The translations under genes were made by a program, and so were the position numbers. Positions 1-12,300 of a DNA stretch of 64,000 nucleotides are shown piece by piece; position 1 is the first letter of the stretch, and each line of letters opens with the position of its first letter. The notes beneath the pieces are model-generated. The model saw nothing but the letters and a program-made list of their open reading frames with translations, was not told the DNA's origin and searched no databases. Source of the DNA: Chrysemys picta bellii (lineage: Eukaryota > Chordata > Testudines > Emydidae); the NCBI RefSeq assembly GCF_011386835.1, contig NC_088801.1, positions 1-64,000 on the forward strand. Direction: 5' to 3'.

Positions 1-205
1 CCTGTCCCAGGCTGGGGGCCAAGAGACTGGGGGGTCTCTCCCGGGCTGGGGGCCAGGAGCCGGGGGGGCCTGTCCTGGGCTGGGGCCAGGAGCCGGGGGG
101 CCTGTCCCGGGCTGGGGGCCAGGAGCCGGAGGGCCTGTCCCAGGCTGGGGGCCAGGACACGGTGCGGGGCCAGGAGCCGGGGGGTCCTGTTGCAGCGCTG
201 ACCCT
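1..205. repeat. Intronic minisatellite, about 40-bp unit
   Basis: About five units of the form cctgtcccgggctgggggcc followed by aggagccgggggg, directly upstream of exon a. Confidence 0.8.
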
Positions 206-229
206 CCGGCCTTTCCCTGCCTCCCGCAG

Positions 230-356
230 ATGAGACGTCGTTCGAGGCCGGGATCCGGGTGCAGGTCCACAGCCAGGACGAGCCGCCCTACATCCACCAG
301 CTGGGCTCGGGGTCTCCCCCGGCTTCCAGACCTTCGTGTCCTGCCAGGAGCAGAGG
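230..356 (+). CDS. ASIC4: ASIC4 exon a (extracellular domain), one base short
   Basis: The acceptor is cctcccgcag at 220-229 and the donor is AGG|GTGAGG at 357. The sequence starts in phase 2 and reads [19 protein letters not shown], then YIHQLG. At 307-312 the text reads tcgggg where the family needs a Phe codon followed by Gly-Val. One base is missing, and the following [14 protein letters not shown] is in the next frame. The exon length is 127; 128 would be needed to join the next exon in phase 0. Confidence 0.85.
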
Positions 357-3300
357 GTGAGGCTGGGCCAGGGCGTCGGGGCGCTGGGGGGGGGGGTGTC
401 AGAGGGGGGCAGAGCTACGTGAGGCTCTGGGGGGGGGTGGAGCTGGCCAGGTGGGGCCGAGGGGGGACAGAGTTGGTCAGAGGGGCTGGTGGGGAGGCAG
501 AGTTGGCCGGGGGGGCTCTAGGGCAGTGGGCAGAGCTGGCTAGATGAGGCCGAGGGGGCAGAGCTGGCCAGGTGGGGCAGGTGAAGTGTAGTGGGGGTGG
601 AGCTGGCTGAGGAGGTGGAGCATGCTGAGGGGGCGGGGCTGGCTGGGAGGTGGAGCTGGCTGGGGGGGTGGAGCTGGCTGAGGGGGCGGAGCATGCTGAG
701 GGGCGGGGCTGGGCTGGGAGGGGCGGGAGCAGGCTGGGGGGTGGAGCTGGCTGGGGGGTGGAGCTGGCTGGGGGGTGGAGCTGGCTGAGGGGGCGGGGCT
801 GGCTGGGAGGGGCGGAGCAGGCTGGGGGGGTGAGGTGCTGGGGCCTGGGTAGCTCCGAGGCTGTGGGGGGGCCAAGCCGGCGGGCGGTTCCCCTCCCCGG
901 GGTGGGGGGGCCTGTAACATCCCCCTGCAGCTCTGGCTCTCCTAGCACGGCCCAGCAGTGTCAGGCGATGGGCCCCGGTCCCTCCAGCCTAGCGCCGCCC
1001 CGTCCCAGGGCGAAGGTGGCACCAGGAGCGTCCCTGCGCCCGGCCCCATGCGGGTGCTCTCCTGGGGGGGGGCTGCCTGCTTGCTGCCCCTGCCCTCACC
1101 GCCCCCTCCTGCCCGCAGCTCACCTACCTGCCCCAGCCCTGGGGGAACTGCCGGGCCAGCGTGCCCGGGAGCAGATCCTGCCGGGCTACGAGGGCTACAG
1201 CATCGCCGCCTGCCGCCTGCAGTGCGAGAAGGAGGCTGTGGTGAGCAGCTGTCAGTGCCGCATGGTGCACATGCCAGGTGAGAACCCCCCACCCCGCTCC
1301 CCCGTCCTGTGCCAGGTGAGACCCCCCCACCCCGCCCCCCCGTCCTGTGCCAGGTGAGACCCCCCCACCCCGCCCCCCCCGTCCTGTGCCAGGTGAGACC
1401 CCCCCCACCCCGCCCCCCCGTCCTGTGCCAGGTGAGACCCCCCACCCCCGCCCCCCCGTCCTGTGCCAGGTGAGACCCCCCCCACCCCGCCCCCCCCGTC
1501 CTGTGCCAGGTGAGACCCCCCACCCCGCCCCCAGCCTCCGTCCTGAGCCGTGAGACCCCCTCATCCCGCCCCCCCGTCCTGTGCCAGGTGAGATCCCCTC
1601 ATCCCGCCCCCCCCGTCCTGTGCCAGGTGAGACCCCCCCCCGCCCCGCCGTCCTGTGCCAGGTGAGACCCCCCCACCCCGCCCCCAGCCTCCGTCCTGTG
1701 CCAGGTGAGACCCCCCACCCCCCGCCCCCAGCCTCCGTCCTGAGCCGTGAGACCCCTCATCCCACCCCCCCGTCCTGTGCCAGGTGAGACCCCCCCACCC
1801 CACCCCCCGTCCTGTGCCAGGTGAGACCCCCCATCCCGCCCCCTGCCTCCGTCCTGTGCCAGGTGAGATCCCCTCATCCCGCCCCCCCGTCCTGTGCCAG
1901 GTGAGACCCCCCCACCCCACCCCCCCGTCCTGTGCCAGGTGAGACCCCCCATCCCGCCCCCTGCCTCCGTCCTGTGCCAGGTGAGATCCCCTCATCCCGC
2001 CCCCCTGTCCTGTGCCAGGTGAGAACCCCTCATCCCGCCCCCCCGTCCTGTGCCAGGTGAGAACCCCTCATCCCGCCCCCCCGTCCTGTGCCAGGTGAGA
2101 TCCCCTCATCCCGCCCCCAGCCTCCGTCCTGAGCCGTGAGACCCCCTCATCCCGCCCCCCTGTCCTGTGCCAGGTGAGACCCCCCACCCCGCCCCCTGCC
2201 TCCGTCCTGTGCCAGGTGAGACCCCCCATCCCGCCCCCCCGTCCTGTGCCAGGTGAGATCCCCTCATCCCGCCCCCTGTCCTGTGCCAGGTGAGAACCCC
2301 CACCCGCCCCCTGCCTCCGTCCTGTGCCAGGTGAGACCCCCCACCCCGCGTCCTGTGCCGGTGAGACCCCCCCACCCCGCACCCCATCCTGTGCCAGGTG
2401 AGTCTCTCTACCCCTGGACGTTTGCCTGTCGCACTCACCTCTGCTCTGTGCCCAGTGCCGTTTCCTGGCAGTCTGGTCGAGCCCGGTGTCACGGACCCCC
2501 CAGGATCGGGACCACAGCCCCAGGGTGGGGACAGGCTCTGGAGGCCCCATCAGTGGGCCAGGCCCCCGAGGGGTCTCACACCTGCAGGGGAAGCCACGTG
2601 GCTTCATCGCCTCCTGGGGCTGGACCCCTGGGCCTGCAACCCCCCTGCTGCCCCCCACCATGAGCTCCAGGCAGCGAGTCCCCCTGAGATAGACCCCGAC
2701 GGAGACTTGTACCGCTTGGGGGGCAGCGCCCCCTCTGCCAGCGTCTGCAGGGACTCACAGCCAGCGCGAGCTGAAAGGCGGGTTATTAGTCACCTGGACC
2801 ACCCAGGGAGCCTTGGGGAGCCCAGAGAACAGAAAGTTACAGCCGAGACCATCCTGGTCAGTCCAGGGCCCCATCCCTCTAACCTCCCTTTGTCCCAAGG
2901 CAGGTGCACTCAGAGCCCTCGGCAGCCAGCATTTAACTCCCCCCCGCCCCGCCCCCAGCCCTTTGATCCCGAGCCGAGCGGGGGGATGCGGCTCAGCCCC
3001 CTGCCCAGTGGGGGGGGGGTGCAGATCTCTCTGGGTCGCTGGTTGCTGGGGTCCGTGTCTGGGCAGTCGGATTTGCCATTGTCTTCTCAGAGCTCCACTG
3101 CTATGGGACCTAAGGGCCCAGACAGCTGAGAGCCCATCACACCTGTGTTAGCCGGCCCGGAGAGCGACAGGCCTTTCTATCCCCGAGGTCACTGCAGCAC
3201 ATAGGGGAAACTGAGGCACGCATAGGCTTCATGAAAATATTACAGCCAATTCCTGCTTCATTGCAGTGGCATTTCTGGTTAGGACATTGCAAGCAGAAGG

Positions 3301-6300
3301 GTGGGCTTGGGGACGCAGAAGGCTGTTTGGTGGGTTGGGGGGGTTCTCTGGTTCCAGTGTCAAAGGGCACGGGAAGGGGAGGCTCTCGCACCAGTCACCA
3401 GCCCTAGGACATAGGCGGGGATGCCACGATGACCTAGGACTGCTCTGGCCAGCCAGGATCAGGGCCTGTCTCTCTGGCTGTCCTGCCTTCACCCCGGCTT
3501 GGTGCTGCTGCTGTCTGGGCTCGGAGGCTCAAGTGAGAAGAGCGACAGGGGAGCAGGACAGAAGGGTCCTGGTGTCACGGACTCACAGGACTCGTGACAG
3601 GTTTCAGAGTAGCAGCCGTGTTAGTCTGTATCCGCAAAAAGAACAGGAGTACTTGTGGCACCTTAGAGACTAACACATTTATTAGAGCATAAGCTTCGTG
3701 GACTACAGCCCACTTCTTCGGATGCATACAGAGTGGAATAAATATTGAGGAGATATATATACACACATACAGAGAGCATGAACAGGTGGGAGTTGTCTTA
3801 CCAATTCTGAGAGGCCAATTAAGTAAGAGAAAAAAAACTTTTGAAGTGATAATCAAGGTAGCCCAGTACAGACAGGTTGATAAGAAGTGTGAGAATACTT
3901 ACAAGGGGAGATAGATTTCAGTGTTTGTAATGGCTCAGCCATTCCCAGTCCTTATTCAATCCTGAGTTGATTGTGTCTAGTTTGCATATCAATTCTAGCT
4001 CAGCAGTCTCTCGTTGGAGTCTGTTTTTGAGTTTTTCTGTTGTAATATAGCCACCCGCAGGTCTGACATTGAATGACCAGACAGGTTAAAGTGTTCTCCC
4101 ACTGGTTTTTGAGTATTATGATTCCTGATGTCAGATTTGTGTCCATTAATTCTTTTGCATAGAGACTGTCCGGTTTGGCCAATGTACATGGCAGAGGGGC
4201 ATTGCTGGCACATGATGGCATATATCACATTGGTAGATGTGCAGGTGAACGAGCCCCTGATGGTGTGGCTGATGTGATTAGGTCCTATGATGATGTCACT
4301 TGAATAGATATGTGGACAGAGTTGGCATCGAGCTTTGTTACAAGGATAGGTTCCTGGGTCAGTGGTTTTGTTCAGTGATGTGTGGTTGCTGGTGAGTATT
4401 TGCTTTAGGTTGGGGGGTTGTCTGTAAGCGAGGACAGGTCTGTCTCCCAAGATCTGTGAGAATAAAGGATCATCTTTCAGGATAGGTTGTAGATCTCTGA
4501 TGATGCGCTGGAGAGGTTTTAGTTGGGGGCTGAAGGTGACAGCTAGTGGTGTTCTGTTATTTTCTTTGTTGGGCCTGTCTTGTAGGAGGTACCCAGAAGT
4601 CACTCGTGCTCTCTCTTGGCTCCATACGGTCCGGAGTGACTCTCAGCCAGCATAAAACAGGAGGTTTATTGAGCGTCTGAACCCAGCACAGGAAACTCTG
4701 CAGGCCCTTGGGCCTAGCAACCCTCAGTCCAGTACATCTAGGTCTCTCCAGCCTCCGGGGGGGCTCTGGCTCCGCTCTCCCCAGTCCAGCCGCCCCCTCC
4801 TTCCAGCCGATCAGCCGAAATCATCTCCACTACGGCTCCTCCCCTGTCCATTGTCTGCAGTCCCAGGTAAATAGGTCACCTGGGCCTCCTCTCTCCAGTC
4901 CTTTGTTCTCACCCCTGGCTGGAACCGGCTGGTCCGGTCACTGGGATCCTCTCTCGCCAGCCCATTGTCCTCCCACTGGCCAGAACCGGCTGACTGCCAA
5001 GCTGGGCTGGGCCTCCTGGTCACCAGTCGCTTTGTCCCCCATCTCCAGACCGTTGTCTGGGGTCTCAGCTGCTAGGCGAGGTCACACCTGATCCTCCCAC
5101 CCCTCGTTACACACGCAGCACACAGGGAAACTGAGGCACACACACTGTTCATGGAAAACACTAAGAACATCCCCCCCGTCGTCACAATGAGATGCGCCTT
5201 GTTGAGTTTCCACACACGCGTAACCCCCGCTCCAGGCCCAGGGCTGCGAGTGCTGCTCCGGGCGGTGGCTTCGCACCATTTTCTTGCTGTGTCTTTCACT
5301 CCCCTCGTCCTGCTGCTGCGCGTCACTTACTGCGAAATGCGGCTGGTGGGTTCAGCATCCCGCTGCTGCCTGTCGGCCCGCGCTGGCTGCGTGTCCCTGC
5401 AGACGCTGGCGGAGGGGGCGCTGCCCCCCAAGATGGTACAAGTCTCCATCGGGGTCTGTCTCAGGGGGACTTGCTGCCTGGAGCTCACAGGGGGAGCAGG
5501 GGGGCTGCAGGCCCAGGGGTCCAGCCCAGGAGGCGATGAAGGTGTGAGACCCTACGGGGGGCCTGGCCCCTGACTGGGCCTCCCAGAGCCTGTCCCCACG
5601 CAGGGGCCGTGGCCCCGATCCTGGGGGTCCGTGACAGCCACGTCCCACGTAAGGGAGACGGTGGCGGGTGCTGGGGGGAAGAGGGGTTTTTACCCTGGCA
5701 GGAGGAGGAGCTGCGGGTCTGGGGGGGACCCCAAGGCTGAGCAGGGCACCCCAGGGGGAGGGGGCACCTGGGTCCAAGGGAGGCACCCTGGGAGGAGGGG
5801 ATGCTGTGGGGCCAACAGGTGCCCTGGGGGGCCGAGGCGGGTGCCCTGTAGTGGGGCAGCCAGGCACCCGAGGTTGGCAGCGGCTCTGGGGCAGGCCGGG
5901 GCTGGCAGGGATCCGTGGGCATCTCTAACCTGGTTCCTTCTCCCAGGGAACGAGTCCATCTGCTCGCCCAATGTCTATATCGAATGCGCCGACCGGACGC
6001 TCGGTAGGTGCCACCCGGCATCGCGCCTCCCCCGGGACCACCAGGGTCAGCAGGGAATGGCCACGCCGCGGGGAGGGGGAGGGGCAGCTGGCACTGCGGG
6101 GAGGGGGAGAGGCAGCTGGCACCACGGGAAAGAGGGTGGGGGACTGGCATCATGGCGGGGGAGGGGCAGCTGGCACTGCAGGGAGGGGGAGGGGCAGCTG
6201 GCACCCAGGGCTCCGGGGGGAGGGGCTGGTGGGGAGAACACCCCCCGCGCGGGACCGTGGGGCCCGCCCTGCCCAGTGTGCTGGGGGCTTTGGGGCTGCG

Positions 6301-9300
6301 GGAGGGGGCGGCTGGGAGCTGGGGGGAGTGGGGCCCGAGGCCCATTGCCCTGCCATGTGCCGGGCAGACGCGGCGGTGGAGGACTCCCAGGATCGCTGCA
6401 GCTGCCCCACGCCCTGCAACCTGACGCGCTACAACAAGGAGATCTCCATGGTGCGCATCCCCAGCAAGGGCTCGGCCCGGTACCTCGCCCACAAGTACCA
6501 CCGCAACGAGACCTACATCCGGTGAGCGCCCCCCTACCGCACAGCGCCCCCCTCCCCAGCCCCACAGCGCCCCCTGCCACTGCCCCCCGCTACCTCGCTC
6601 GCAAGTACCACCGCAACGAGACCTACATCCAGTGAGCGCCCCCCTGCCCCATAGCGCCCCCCTGCCCCAGCCCCACAGCACCCCCTGCCACTGCCCCCCG
6701 CTACCTCGCCCGCAAGTACCACCGCAACGAGACCTACATCCGGTGAGCGCCCCCCTACCCCATAGCGCCCCCCTGCCCAGCCCCACAGCGCCTGCCTGCC
6801 CCAGCCCTCCGCTACCTCGCCCGCAAGTACCACCGCAATGAGACCTACATCCGGTGAGCGCCCCCCTGCCCCATAGCGCCCCCCTGCCCCAGCCCACAGC
6901 ACCCCCCTGCCACTGCCCCCCGCTACCTCGCCCGCAAGTACCACCGCAACGAGACCTACATCCGGTGAGCGCCCCCGGCGCCCCCCTGCCCCACAGCGCC
7001 CCCCTGCCCCAGCCCCACAGCACCCCCCTGCCACTGCCCCCCGCTACCTCGCCCGCAAGTACCACCGCAACGAGACCTACATCCGGTGAGCGCCCCCCTG
7101 CCCCATAGCGCCCCCCCTGCCCCAGCCCCACAGCGCCTGCCTGCCCCAGCCCTCCGCTACCTCGCCCGCAAGTACCACCGCAATGAGACCTACATCCGGT
7201 GAGCGCCTCCCGGTGCCCCCCTGCCCCACAGTGCCCCCCTGCCCCAGCCCCACAGCGCCCCCTGCCACTGCCCCCCGCTACCTCGCTCGCAAGTACCACC
7301 GCAACGAGACCTACATCCAGTGAGCACCCCCCTGCCCCATAGCGCCCCCCTGCCCCAGCCCCACAGCACCCCCCCTGCCACTGCCCCCCGCTACCTCGCC
7401 CGCAAGTACCACCGCAACGAGACCTACATCCGGTGAGCGCCCCCCTACCCATAGCGCCCCCCTGCCCCAGCCCCACAGCGCCTGCCTGCCCCAGCCCTCC
7501 GCTACCTCGCCCGCAAGTACCACCGCAATGAGACCTACATCCGGTGAGCGCCCCCCTGCCCCATAGCGCCCCCTGCCCCAGCCCCACAGCACCCCCCTGC
7601 CACTGCCCCCCGCTACCTCGCCCGCAAGTACCACCGCAACGAGACCTACATCCGGTGAGCGCCCCCGGCGCCCCCCTGCCCCACAGCGCCCCCCTGCCCC
7701 AGCCCCACAGCACCCCCCTGCCACTGCCCCCCGCTACCTCGCCCGCAAGTACCACCGCAACGAGACCTACATCCGGTGAGCGCCCCCCTGCCCCATAGCG
7801 CCCCCCTTCCCCAGCCCCACAGCGCCTGCCTGCCCCAGCCCTCCGCTACCTCGCCCGCAAGTACCACCGCAACGAGACCTACATCCGGTGAGCGCCCCCG
7901 GTGCCCCCCTGCCCCACAACGCCCCCCTGCCCAAGCCCCACAGCGCCTGCCTGCCCAGCCCTCCGCTACCTCTGCCCCCAGCAGCTGCTACCCCATAGTT
8001 CTCCTCTGCCCCTACCCCTCAGCACCGACTGCCCCCAGCGCCCACCTGCCCCTGCCCCTTGTTACCCCTGCCCCATAGCACCTTCGTGTCCCCCGGTTCC
8101 TGCTGCCCCCAGCGCCCCTCCTTGCCCCCAGCACCTGCTACCCCACAGTGCCCCCTTCACCCTGCCCCCCAGCACCCCTCCTGCCCCCAGCACCCGCTGC
8201 CCCCAGCATCCCCCTGCCTCAGTCCCCTAGTGCCCCGTGCCCCAGCCAGCATCACCCCCAGCCCTACAGCACCCAGCCCCATAGTGCCCAGTGCTCCTGG
8301 GCCCACACCCACCCCACGGCCCGACAACTTCCCACAGTGCCCAAGCTGAGCCCCCCCGCTGCTGTCCCTGACATTGTGCCCGCCACCAAGCCCCCCTCGC
8401 TGTGCCCGCGCTGACCCCCTGTTGCTGTGCCCGTGCCGAGCCCCGACGTTGTGCCCGCGCCGACCCCCCCTTGCTGTGCCCGTGCCGAGCCCCTGCTCCC
8501 GTTTGTCCCGCCCACAGAGAGAACTTCCTGGTGCTGGACATTTTCTTCGAGGCGCTGAACTACGAGGCCATCGAGCAGAAGAAGGCCTACGAGCTGGCGG
8601 GGCTGCTGGGTGAGTGGCTGGGGCCCTCGTGCCCCCTGGGCACCCCCCGCGCCACCCCGCCCATCCGGGGGTGCCCCCACCCCATCCCCCCCGTCCCTGG
8701 TACCCCCTGTCCCTGGGCACCCCCTGTGCCACCCCGCCCATCCGGGGGTGCCCCCACCCCATCCCCCCCTGGCCCCTCATGGCCCCCTGGCCCTGGGCAC
8801 CCCCCGTGCCACCCCGCCCATCCGGGGGTGCCCCCGCCCCATCTCCCCACCCCTGGATGCCCATGAGCTGCTCCACCCCCAGTGCCGTCCCGCCCAGTCT
8901 GTGGTGCCCAGGGGCCATCCCCCGCCCCTACCCCCGGTCGCCCCAGGACACAGCCCGAGGGAACCTCTCACCTCCCCCTGGGCGGGCACGGACGGGTCCC
9001 GTTCCCCGCACACGCCCTGGCCGTGGGCAGAGCAGCCGCCCAGCACAACGGGTACCCGAGGGACGGGGGCGCTCGGCCCTCGGGTGCCCTGGGCGGGGCA
9101 GACGCCAGGCAGGGACATGGGGCAGCATTCGACTGGCTGTAATAACCCCTCCCCCCACTCCTCTCCCACCCCCCCCACTGTCCCCTCCTGCCCCCCCTAC
9201 GGCTCCCCCATACTGCTCGCCAACACCCTGCCACTGCCCCCTGCCACTGCCCCCTGCTCCTGCCCCCTCCCCCACTCTCACTAGCCCCCCATGGCTCCCC

Positions 9301-12300
9301 CTCCCCCCACTGCTCCCCAACACCCTCCCACTGCCCCCTCCCCCACTCTCACTAACCCCCATGACTCCCTCTCCCCCACACTTCTCCCTCCTGCCCCCCC
9401 ATGGCTCTCCCCTCCTCCCCCTACCCGCCCCTGGCACCAGTGGCTCTGGGGAGTCAGTCAGGTGCCCCCCAGCAGTGCCCTGCCCCCAGGGCCTGTCCCG
9501 GCCGATGGGCGCAGAGGGCTGAGCCAGGCTGGCTCCGGCAGCCCCTTCCCCCCATAACCCCCAATCCCCCGTGACCAGCTCCCTCTCTCCTGCCAGGGGA
9601 CATCGGGGGGCAGATGGGGCTGTTCATCGGCGCCAGTATCCTGACCATCCTGGAGATCCTGGACTATATCTATGAGGTGAGCGGCAGCGCGGGCAGCTCC
9701 CAGGCCTGTGTGGGGCGGGGGCAGGGGGGGGTCACACAGACCCTGGGCACCCGTCTCTCGCCCCCCATTGCCGGACGGTTCGGCCCGGCGTGTGGGCTCC
9801 ACACCGCCCCCTGCAGGCCCCTGGTGTTCTGCCAGCTGGGGTGGGGGTGCACTGCTCTCCCCATGGCTCACCTCCCCTCTGCCCCATCACGCCCTGCGAA
9901 GGAGCAGGTGGCCGGGGGGGGGGGGGGGGAGCAGAGTTGGCGGGGGGAGCTCCGAGCTGGGCAGAGGAGGGGCCAACCCGCCATCCTGAGTGAGTATGTG
10001 TGAGTGTGTGTCTGGGCGTGTGTGTGTACACGTGTGTCTGGGCATGTGTACATGTCTGGGGTGTCTATACACATGTGTCTGGGCGTGTCTGTACACGTGT
10101 GCGCTGAGCAGCCCCCCCCCACGCTCTCGCCTGCCCAGGTGATCCGGGACAAGGTGAGCCGGGTTCTGGGCCGCTCCAAGCCGCCCCTGAGGAAGCCATC
10201 GGGCAGCATCGCCACGCTGGGGCTGGAGGAGCTCAAGGATCAGGTACTCGGCCCCGGCCCCGCCGGCAGCCCCCGGGCGTGGTGAACGGGGCCCGGCCGG
10301 CGACACCTGGGGTGTGTGGGGGGGGAGAAGGGGGCGGGCCAGTGAGACGCCCGGGGCGGGGGTGGGGGAGGAGTCTAAGTACAAGGTGGGGGTTGTAAGT
10401 GCGGCGCTGACGGTTCTCACCCCTTGTCCCTGCGCCGCGGGGCTGGGGTCAACGCTGCTGGGTTCCTGCCCGGAGGAGGCTCACTGCCAGGCTGGGCACG
10501 GCCCCGGGGCCCTCCGTCTGGCTAGGTGCACCCCCCGGGGCCCCGTCGGGCTGGGCACGGCCCCTGGCCCCCCCTCAGGCTGGGTGCACCCCCCGGGGCC
10601 CCGTCGGGCTGGGCACTGCCCCTGGCCCCCCCGTCAGGCTGGGTGCACCCCCCGGGGCCCCATTGGGCTGGGCACTGCCCCTAGCCCCCCCGTCAGGCTG
10701 GGTGCACCCCCCCGGGCTCCGTCGGGCTGGGCACTGCCCCTGGCCCCCCCGTCAGGCTGGGTGCACCCCCCCGGGCCCCGTAGGGCTGGGCACGGCCCCT
10801 GGCCCCCCCGTCAGGCTGGGTGCACCCCCCCGGGGCCCTGTCGGGCTGGGCACGGCCCCTGGCCCCCTACCAGGCTGGGTGCACCCCCCGGGGCCCCGTT
10901 GGGCTGGGCACTGCCCCTGGCCCCCCCGTCAGGCTGGGTGCACCCCCCGGGGCCCTGTCGGGCTGGGCATGGCCCCTGGCCCCCTACCAGGCTGGGTGCA
11001 CCCCCCGGGGCCCTGTCGGGCTGGGCACGGCCCCTGGCCCCCTACCAGGCTGGGTGCACCCCCCGGGGCCCCATTGGGCTGGGCACTGCCCCTGGCCCCC
11101 CCGTCAGGCTGGGTGCACCCCCCCGGGCCCCGTCGGGCTGGGCCTGGCAGGTCGTTCAGCGGGTCCCGCTCCCCAGACACGCTGGGTTTTACCCTGTCTC
11201 AGCCCATAGAGGTTTTGGGCTGGAAAGGCCCAGGTAGTCCTGCCCCTGTGCTGGGCTAGGCCCAAGTAACCCCAGCCTGTCCCCGACGGGGGCTTGGCCC
11301 ACCCCTTCCTAAGAACCTCCCGGGTCAGGGGCTGCACCGGCTGCACTCTGCCGCTGCCCGTCGCCCCGGCTGTCTGGGCAGGTGCCCGCTAGTGCTGGCC
11401 GAGGTGTCTGCTCGTTACAAGGGGGCCCTGCGGCCCCGAGACTGGCCCACGGCGTCGGCCCCCGCAGCTGCGTTTGGGGCGCGTTAGCAGCGCTAGGCCG
11501 GAGCCCAGGCCCCGGGGCCGGGCCGTGGGCGCAGTGAACCCCTGTGACATGACGCTGGGAAACGCTGCTGTGAGGCGCCGGCGCTCGCCCAGGTCGCGAA
11601 CTCGCCCGCTGTGGCCGTCAGAGCGGCGCTGGCTCAGCACCCGCTGGATTTACTTTAATTTCCTCCTAGTGCAAAAATCGAAGTGATTAAACCTCCTTGG
11701 AAATGCTCATTGCTAGCGTCTGTGCGACCAGCAGCACGGCCCGGGGACCCCTCCTGGGCCCCAGGGAACCAGCCCGGGGCCGGCTGCCTGCCCGGGGGCC
11801 TGGTGCTGTCCTGCCCGCAGGGGCTGGAGTCTGTGGGCAGCAGCAGCCTCGTCCGGCGCCCCCCAGCCTGAGCTACCGGACGGGAGGCTCTGGGGCCGGC
11901 TGCGCTGTCGCTCTGGGGTCGGTCGGGGGAGCTCTGTGCGTGGCAGCAGAGTCACGCCAGGGTCCCACGGTGTGGGGCAGACCTGAACCCCGCCCTAGTG
12001 AGCGGCATGTGTGGGGCCTGGTGCTGACTATCCCGGAGGGATGCCCGTGGCCGCCCCGTCACAGCAGGAGCACGGTGACCAGGCCGCGCTGCCCCCTGCT
12101 GGGCAGGTAGGGCCGGTGTCCGGCAGGTCCCTTGTCATGTCCGGATTGTGGTCCTGCTGCGATACCTCTGGGACAGGAGTTACAGCGGCACTGGTTCCCC
12201 CACGCGAGGGGAGATGGACGGGGCTGGTGCCGGGGCGAGGGGTCCCGGCCCTGGGGGCTGGTGCCGGGGCGAGGGGTCCTGGCCCTGGGGGCTGGTGCCG

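Noticed and set aside
5485..7755. 756-codon open frame on the minus strand
   Set aside because: It lies antisense to the 111-bp junction minisatellite and ASIC4 exons. Its Gly/Arg-rich repeats reflect the tandem DNA, not a protein.
10314..11259. Proline-rich frames after ASIC4 exon g
   Set aside because: They follow the 59-bp minisatellite in three frames and have no splice or start context.
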